Assembly (NCBI GenBank): GCA_021731185.1
Contig: JAKFXW010000067.1
Location: 1-7,305 of the forward strand
Reading direction: 5' to 3'
DNA length: 7,305 nt
DNA from: Gallionellaceae bacterium
GTDB lineage: Bacteria > Pseudomonadota > Gammaproteobacteria > Burkholderiales > Gallionellaceae
The position numbers were made by a program, and so were the translations under genes. Under the pieces are notes generated by a model that saw only the letters and a list, made by a program, of their open reading frames with translations, searched no databases and was not told the origin of the DNA. Positions within the stretch are counted from its first letter, which is position 1. Each line of letters starts with the position of its first letter. Of the stretch, positions 4,168 to 7,305 are shown in pieces.

Positions 4168-4376
4168 TTTTTTCTTTCCGGTATTGGGTCGAACAGGTTG
4201 TACACGAAAGCCACGCACGGCCAGAACAGTGCTGCTCCGATCATGATTCGCCAGGGCGGCAATGTCTCTCTGCCGATGAGCGCCAATAATGTCAGGCCCG
4301 TGATGAGGGCGACGGCGGACACCTGCACGTCGTTTGTATTGCATGCTGCTTTAAGCCGTTTCATCAATAATGACAT
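4164..4376 (-). CDS. two-helix membrane protein, possible holin or antiholin
   Basis: This 70-residue protein has a basic N-terminus (MSLLMKRLKAA). It carries two hydrophobic segments, about residues 18-35 and 42-62, joined by a short GRETLPPWR turn, and a charged tail (PIPERKK). ATG 4376 is preceded by GGGGG with 6-base spacing; ATG 4364 is an alternative. Size and topology fit a small phage holin, but it is separated from the endolysin by two small genes, the interrupted gene and the IS. It may pair with the other two-helix protein at 1262-1489. It lies 38 bp after the tail-fibre stop. Confidence 0.6.
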   Translation of the reverse strand: MSLLMKRLKAACNTNDVQVSAVALITGLTLLALIGRETLPPWRIMIGAALFWPCVAFVYNLFDPIPERKK

Positions 4377-4414
4377 CGACTGCCCCCTTATGATTGATGC
4401 TCCAGATATCCACT

Positions 4415-5446
4415 TCAGTCCATCATCATTATGAACGTACTTATCATATCAGTCGATGCAGCGTTTGTTCCTGAGGTCGTCCCAATCTGGAAATCATTTA
4501 GGCCTTTATTGAAAATCTGGGCGCGGGCAACAGCGAAGTTCTCCTCGGTGCCTGGGATAACCGTGTAAGTCTTGGTATTTAGGTTATGGGTGATCGTGTA
4601 TAAACCAAGACTGGCTCTAACCGACGTCCACCCTGCAGGAAGCCGCGCCGTCTTACCGTCCCCAAAAAGCCGCCCATGAACCGTATTCCCGTCGTGCCGT
4701 GCGATTTTCGAGTTGAAAGTGACGACGCCGGTATCTGATACGGAGAGTCGTTCGGTGACTGTCGCGACTGTATCAGCCGTCCCCGACGGTGCGTTTAAAA
4801 AACGGATTCTGCCTAATGCCGATTCGATAATCGTAGCGTTAGTGGTGCCACGGTACCGCCACGATGTGCCGTCGTACCACAAATTATTTACAATATAGGA
4901 AACTCCGGACGATCCTTCGACGATCGAATTTTGCGCGCCAACATCGACCCCGCGCCAGGTGGACGGCCACGCGGGCATTGCCTCCGGGCCAACTTTAAAA
5001 GTAGTGTTAATAGCCCCCCCATTCGCCCTCTCATACTTCGTCACAATCCAGTTACCCGCACCAAGGCTTCGTGCTTCGTAACGGTCGTCGGGCGCTGTGG
5101 TGATGTTTGCAGCCCCTGGCAAAATCAGCGAAGTTGCGTTATGGGTAAGCGTCAATATTCCAGTAAACCTACCCTTGCGATTAATCCCCTCGGCAATCGT
5201 ACCGAAGCCAGTAATCGTGGTTGTGCCCGATATATCGACGTTCTCAGACGCAGCCGCGCCGATAGCGGTGGATGTGGCAGAGGCGACAATAACTGTGGGG
5301 GCAGCAACAGTGTTGGCGTGTAGCTGCGCAATGAAAGCGGCATGGGCGCGTTGGTAATCGTCCAGGCTGGCGGGTGATTCTGATCCGGCAGGGCTGTTGC
5401 TGGCTATCGTTGTGGATAGCTCGCTAATCAAAGTCGGCACTGGCAT
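4415..5446 (-). CDS. phage tail fibre or receptor-binding protein
   Basis: This 343-residue protein has the composition of a tail fibre: many Thr, Ser, Asn, Gly and Ala, few Cys, and repeated short beta-type segments. The N-terminus (MPVPTLISELSTTIASNSPAGSESP..., to residue 40) looks like the short virion-attachment motif common on podophage and siphophage fibres. A middle part (about 85-140) has an INRKGRFTGILTLTHN...LPGAANITTAPDDR...NWIVTKYER pattern found in many fibres. The C-terminal part (about 260-343) is likely the receptor-contacting beta domain. AAGGA sits 6 bases before ATG 5446. No chaperone, enzymatic domain or retroelement variable repeat is visible. The call as a fibre is good; its receptor is unknown. 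Confidence 0.8.
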   Translation of the reverse strand: MPVPTLISELSTTIASNSPAGSESPASLDDYQRAHAAFIAQLHANTVAAPTVIVASATSTAIGAAASENVDISGTTTITGFGTIAEGINRKGRFTGILTLTHNATSLILPGAANITTAPDDRYEARSLGAGNWIVTKYERANGGAINTTFKVGPEAMPAWPSTWRGVDVGAQNSIVEGSSGVSYIVNNLWYDGTSWRYRGTTNATIIESALGRIRFLNAPSGTADTVATVTERLSVSDTGVVTFNSKIARHDGNTVHGRLFGDGKTARLPAGWTSVRASLGLYTITHNLNTKTYTVIPGTEENFAVARAQIFNKGLNDFQIGTTSGTNAASTDMISTFIMMMD

Positions 5447-5560
5447 AGTTGATCCTTATTGCTTAAATTTTGGTAAAGATTCAAAATGGCATGAATGAAT
5501 GTTGATCCGATATTTTTAGGTTATTTGGGCGCACTTTGCGTCTTGTCAGCTATCAATCAC

Positions 5561-7305
5561 TTACTGGGAAAGTAGCCCGCCACTTGCCACCATGCCAGGC
5601 AGTAACAGGCCGTTTAGCAGCGGTGGCCTCGGCTCTATTTTGAGTAGTCCTGGCTGATAGTTTGCAGCCTGCCGTTGCCGCAACGAAACTTCGATGTTTT
5701 TCATAGCAGGCCCAGCCAATGGGCCAACTACCGGGATTTTATTCAATAAATCCATGCCGCGCCCAAGCAGTAGTGCGCCGCTGTTTGAGTTATTTACGGC
5801 TGACCCAACAGGTTGCGACATCATCAAAGAAGCCACCCTGGCGTTAGTGTTGAGTGCGTGGAGCTCTTCAGGCGAGAAAATCAAAGCCAGCTTGTCTTTG
5901 CCTATTGCGTTCAAGGCCCTGTTGAATGCCGCCTGACTGAATTTGCCGGTTTCGTCGGGAGCACCGCTGAGCGCCTTTTCCTTCAAGTGGCCTAGAATTG
6001 CCTCTTTTATAGGCGCTATGCCCTGCGGTCCCACTTGTTGCATAACATCCTTCGCTTCTTTGGCTGTGCCGCCGATGATGTAGCTTTGCGCTATCCGCAT
6101 GGGGTCGCTTGTCCGCCCGTCAGATAAAACTGACCTGACCAACGGGGACGAATCCTCGTAGCTATAAGCCGCACGGGTTGCGCGTCTTGCCGCGTTTACC
6201 GCGTCTATGGCGCCGGTGGCGGCGTCATCAACCCCGCGCATACCAGACGCCATGCCTTGATCCACCAGCGCATTGCCGCCAGCCTGGAATCCGGCGGGCT
6301 TTAAGTCCCCTTCGCGCATAATTCGCGCCGCCAAACCTGCCGCAGCACCCTCATTGCCACCCCTCGCCGCTTCATTGGAAAGCATGGATTGCAGGTTCTT
6401 GTAAGCCTGTGGCGTGAATGGCTGCCCCATCTGAAACGCCTTGATGTAATTGCTGATCTTTGGGTTCATGAAGGGCATCAATCCCTCGCTATCCAAAGCT
6501 GCGTTAACGTCGCTCAGCACCCCCGCGCTGATGGGCTGTTTGTAGCCTGGGGATGCTTTAGCCGTATCCCACAAAGACTGCTCTGAGCCGCGCAACCCGG
6601 CCTGCTTGCCGAAGATGGAGCCTGTAACAGCTTCGCCAGCCCTCTGCACATCGCCACGGTTAGCCCCCAAGTCGTTCAGGTTCCCAATCAACTGCGCATT
6701 GTTGCGGTTCTGGATCATCGCCATACCATGCAGCGAGTCATCTGCGCTGTTCGCGCCAACCTTGGCGAGATTCATTTCGCGAGTAATCTGTACCGGGTTT
6801 TGGCTGATCATTCCGCGTGTCGGCGTTGCCCCCACGGATTTGAAGTCGGCCAGTCGTGATACTGCCTGTGGGTCTAATTGCTTCCCGGCCTGTAGCGATG
6901 CGGCGAGTTCGTCGCGTAATTGGCTCTGCAATTTCCCCGATAATTTGCTGTAATCTACGCCCGCCTTGCCAAGCGTTTCTGTCAATTTAATGTCGATTTG
7001 TTGAGGTGTTAATGCGGGAGCCAAAATGCGCCTGCCAGCATTCACCACGCCACTGACCGCGCCAGGCGTAAGGCCGCCAGCCACACCACCAAGCAGCGAT
7101 GCGCCAGCCTGCATCAAACTATCTCCACCCGCTTCACGCGAAGACCCACCAGCCAGTCCAGCGCCAGTAGCCGCACCAAGTTGCTGTGTCGGGTTGCTTG
7201 CCAGACTGGCGAAGACCTTGCCAGCCACGCCAGGAATGGCAGATGCCGCCTGCGCCCCGCGAAGCATCCCGCCGCCGCCAGTAACCAGCCTAGATGCGTC
7301 ACCTA
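5561..7305 (-). CDS. large virion (internal or ejection-type) protein, C-terminal part
   Basis: The frame stays open to the right edge, so the start is outside the window; 580 residues are visible. The sequence is Ala/Gly-rich, with low-complexity amphipathic or hydrophobic stretches near the beginning (about GKVFASLASNPTQQ, GAATGAGLAGG, SLLGGVAGGLTPG). A long helical body follows, and there is a second Gly/Pro/Leu-rich section at the very end (NGLLLPGMVASGGLLSQ). This fits the large inner-capsid or DNA-ejection proteins encoded just upstream of tail fibres in podophages; a tape-measure-like or other virion protein is an alternative. No enzymatic motif is visible in this part, though such proteins often carry a lysozyme or transglycosylase domain further upstream. 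Confidence 0.65.
   Translation of the reverse strand, partial: GDASRLVTGGGGMLRGAQAASAIPGVAGKVFASLASNPTQQLGAATGAGLAGGSSREAGGDSLMQAGASLLGGVAGGLTPGAVSGVVNAGRRILAPALTPQQIDIKLTETLGKAGVDYSKLSGKLQSQLRDELAASLQAGKQLDPQAVSRLADFKSVGATPTRGMISQNPVQITREMNLAKVGANSADDSLHGMAMIQNRNNAQLIGNLNDLGANRGDVQRAGEAVTGSIFGKQAGLRGSEQSLWDTAKASPGYKQPISAGVLSDVNAALDSEGLMPFMNPKISNYIKAFQMGQPFTPQAYKNLQSMLSNEAARGGNEGAAAGLAARIMREGDLKPAGFQAGGNALVDQGMASGMRGVDDAATGAIDAVNAARRATRAAYSYEDSSPLVRSVLSDGRTSDPMRIAQSYIIGGTAKEAKDVMQQVGPQGIAPIKEAILGHLKEKALSGAPDETGKFSQAAFNRALNAIGKDKLALIFSPEELHALNTNARVASLMMSQPVGSAVNNSNSGALLLGRGMDLLNKIPVVGPLAGPAMKNIEVSLRQRQAANYQPGLLKIEPRPPLLNGLLLPGMVASGGLLSQ

Noticed and set aside
4415..5446. Possible diversity-generating retroelement target in the fibre gene
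   Set aside because: No template repeat, reverse transcriptase or variable-repeat signature is visible in the window.
5447..5560. Promoter in the spacer before the fibre gene
   Set aside because: CTGACA with a 17-bp gap to AAATAA is visible on the - strand, but both boxes are too far from consensus to call in an AT-rich spacer.
1..7305. tRNA genes, CRISPR arrays or an integration attachment site
   Set aside because: No cloverleaf-like sequence, no regularly spaced direct repeats and no integrase or att-like duplication were seen.

Overview
The window looks like the late end of a tailed-phage genome or prophage, probably in a proteobacterium (beta or gamma). The reasons are moderate-to-high GC by eye, proteobacterial-style spanins, a T5-type L-alanyl-D-glutamate peptidase endolysin, and small tightly packed genes. 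No host gene or integration site is visible, so neither prophage status nor the host can be fixed from this stretch.

Layout. Positions 1-635 (+ strand) hold the tail of an upstream gene, an ASCH-domain protein and a 56-residue unknown. Everything from about 570 to the right edge is transcribed on the - strand, so it reads right to left. It starts with the C-terminal 580 residues of a large Ala/Gly-rich virion protein (7305-5561). A tail-fibre-like protein follows (5446-4415). Then comes a chain of small overlapping genes: a two-helix membrane protein (4376), a membrane-anchored coiled-coil-like protein (4167), a basic 78-residue unknown (3908) and a 58-codon unknown starting at 3675. The lysis cassette follows: endolysin (1902-1486), two-helix holin candidate (1489-1262), Rz-like inner spanin (1265-828), Rz1-like outer-spanin lipoprotein (994-719) and a 50-residue unknown (722-570). 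Nearly all junctions are ATGA stop/start overlaps, which indicates one translationally coupled operon.

A complete IS200/IS605-family element (2045-3619, 1575 bp, tnpA plus tnpB, both on the - strand) has landed inside the 58-codon gene just upstream of the endolysin. Both ends carry the expected bulged subterminal hairpin. Cutting out the element at the inferred cleavage sites (TGAA at the left end, TCAA at the right end) rejoins the two halves of the interrupted gene in frame. The element lies in the same orientation as the operon, so lysis-gene expression must pass through it or start inside it.

Most interesting points: the base-level reconstruction of the insertion, including co-variation of guide and cleavage tetranucleotides; a TnpB whose RuvC-II position has Ser where the catalytic Glu is expected; a predicted omega-RNA guide that would read into the phage gene; and a strong Shine-Dalgarno plus ATG carried by the element's right end that restarts the second half of the broken gene.
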